DNA of 6,053 nt from a bacterium UBP2_UBA4780 (lineage in GTDB: Bacteria > Edwardsbacteria > AC1 > EtOH8): positions 1-6,053 of the forward strand of contig DHHE01000068.1 of NCBI GenBank assembly GCA_002403115.1, read 5' to 3'. The notes under the pieces were generated by a model. The model was given only the letters and a program-made list of their open reading frames with translations, was not told the DNA's origin and ran no database searches. Positions 5,188 through 6,053 of this stretch are shown piece by piece; position 1 is the stretch's first letter, and each line of letters opens with the position of its first letter. Position numbers and translations under genes: made by a program.

Positions 5188-6053
5188 ATGTTCCGTGATC
5201 TGGCAACATTGGCCGCCGGCCTTTTGATGGCCGGCCGGCTCTTCGCCGCCCAGTCCACGGTCACCGAGGCCGAGGGCACCGCCAGCCTGGGCGACGACCG
5301 CACCCGCAAGCAGACAGAGCAGGCCGCCCTGGCCGACGCCAAGAGGAATGCGGTGGAGCGGACCCAAACCTACCTGCGCAGCGAGACCCGGGTGGAGAAC
5401 GGGATGCTGGAGAGCGACGTCATCGAGTCCTTCGCCGACGCCACCGTCAACGTGCTGGAGGTGCTGGAGAAAAGGTGGCACCGGGACCAGGTCCTGGGCG
5501 ACTGCTTCACCGTCCGCATCCGGGCCGAGGTGGTGCCGGACGAGAAGGCCCTGGAGCGGGCCATGGCCGGCGGAACCGGGGCGGCGGCCGGGGCCGCCCG
5601 GGCCGAGGACCCCTCCGGCCTGCTGTCGGTGAGGGCCTGGGCCGGTAAGGCCGAGTACCGCGCCGGGGAGAAGATGAGGTTCTTCGTCCGCGGCAACAAG
5701 CCGTTCTACGCCCGGGCGGTCTACCGGGACGCGGCCGGCGGCCTGGTCCAGCTCCTGCCCAATCCCTTCCGGGCCGACAACTACTTCAACGGGGGCACGG
5801 TCTACGAGCTGCCCTCGGGCCAGGACCAGTTCGAGCTGGAGGTGTCGCCGCCCTTCGGGGCCGAGCGCCTGACCGTCTACGCCAGCACCCGGCCGCTGGG
5901 GGACGTCGGCCTCAAGGAGGCCGGGGGGGTCTACCAGGTGACCACCAAGCCGGCCCAGGTGGCCGGCCGGACCCGGGGCGTCAAGCTGCAGAAGAGGTCC
6001 GACGGGGGGACGGAGCCGGCCGAGTTCGCCGAGTCCGAGGTCGAGGTCAGGAC
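5188..6053 (+). CDS. Exported FlgT-N/LPP20-like plus DUF4384 protein, 3' end outside window
   Basis: The first 288 codons are present, and the frame is open at the right edge. The ATG at 5188 is the first start after an in-frame TAA (5176-5178) and has GAGGA 3 nt upstream. Residues 1-21 look like a signal peptide (hydrophobic 5-20, possible cleavage around FAA), with no lipobox. Residues about 24-126 resemble FlgT-N/LPP20-like domains: TEAEGTASLGDD, then a long helix of the ArxxAlxDAkrxAve type, then the strand FTVRIRAEVVPD. A Gly/Ala linker (127-140) leads to a DUF4384 domain (about 146-236), recognised by YRAGEKMRFFVRGNKPFYAR, LVQLLPNPF (186-194) and the closing LTVYASTRPL. DUF4384 commonly accompanies bacterial caspase-like and other signalling modules, which supports a role as partner of the upstream protein. 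No enzymatic function is apparent. Confidence 0.88.
   Translation, partial: MFRDLATLAAGLLMAGRLFAAQSTVTEAEGTASLGDDRTRKQTEQAALADAKRNAVERTQTYLRSETRVENGMLESDVIESFADATVNVLEVLEKRWHRDQVLGDCFTVRIRAEVVPDEKALERAMAGGTGAAAGAARAEDPSGLLSVRAWAGKAEYRAGEKMRFFVRGNKPFYARAVYRDAAGGLVQLLPNPFRADNYFNGGTVYELPSGQDQFELEVSPPFGAERLTVYASTRPLGDVGLKEAGGVYQVTTKPAQVAGRTRGVKLQKRSDGGTEPAEFAESEVEVR

Overview
The window comes from a high-GC bacterial chromosome. Arginine is often encoded by AGG, sigma-70-type promoters have clear -35/-10 boxes, and two convincing rho-independent terminators are visible. The lineage cannot be fixed from the sequence. A Trp-rich exported DUF6600-like protein next to a WD40-like/caspase-like protein and a DUF4384 protein would fit deep-branching Gram-negative groups (PVC bacteria, Acidobacteriota, Elusimicrobiota, former Deltaproteobacteria). 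That is only a family-level impression.

Layout. Positions 1-48 hold the first 16 codons of a leftward gene that runs off the left edge. Its promoter (107-134) is back to back with a strong rightward promoter (160-189), and a 17-bp palindrome sits on the leftward -10 box. The rightward promoter drives a single tRNA-Asn(GUU) gene (242-316). Its leader carries a perfect GC hairpin followed by a boxA-like element, in the order found in rRNA antitermination leaders. A strong terminator (378-410) ends the unit.

Gene 1 (533-2083) encodes an exported 516-aa protein with three tandem Trp/Tyr/Gly-rich repeats, each containing a Trp-Cys-Trp core, and a long charged C-terminal tail. It ends at its own terminator (2112-2151). 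Gene 2 (2299-5055) encodes a 918-aa exported protein: signal peptide, degenerate WD40-like propeller, a connecting module, an Ig-like module, then a caspase/metacaspase-type (C14-like) domain with an intact His754/Cys807 dyad. Gene 3 (5188 to the right edge) encodes an exported protein with a FlgT-N/LPP20-like N-terminal domain and a DUF4384 domain.

Genes 2 and 3 look like a functional pair. DUF4384 domains recur with bacterial caspase-like proteins, and the 132-nt gap between the genes shows no convincing terminator. All three large products carry Sec-type signal peptides, so the caspase-like protein is predicted to act in the periplasm or outside the cell. That is the most interesting point in the window. 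Nothing here shows phage, plasmid, IS or CRISPR content.
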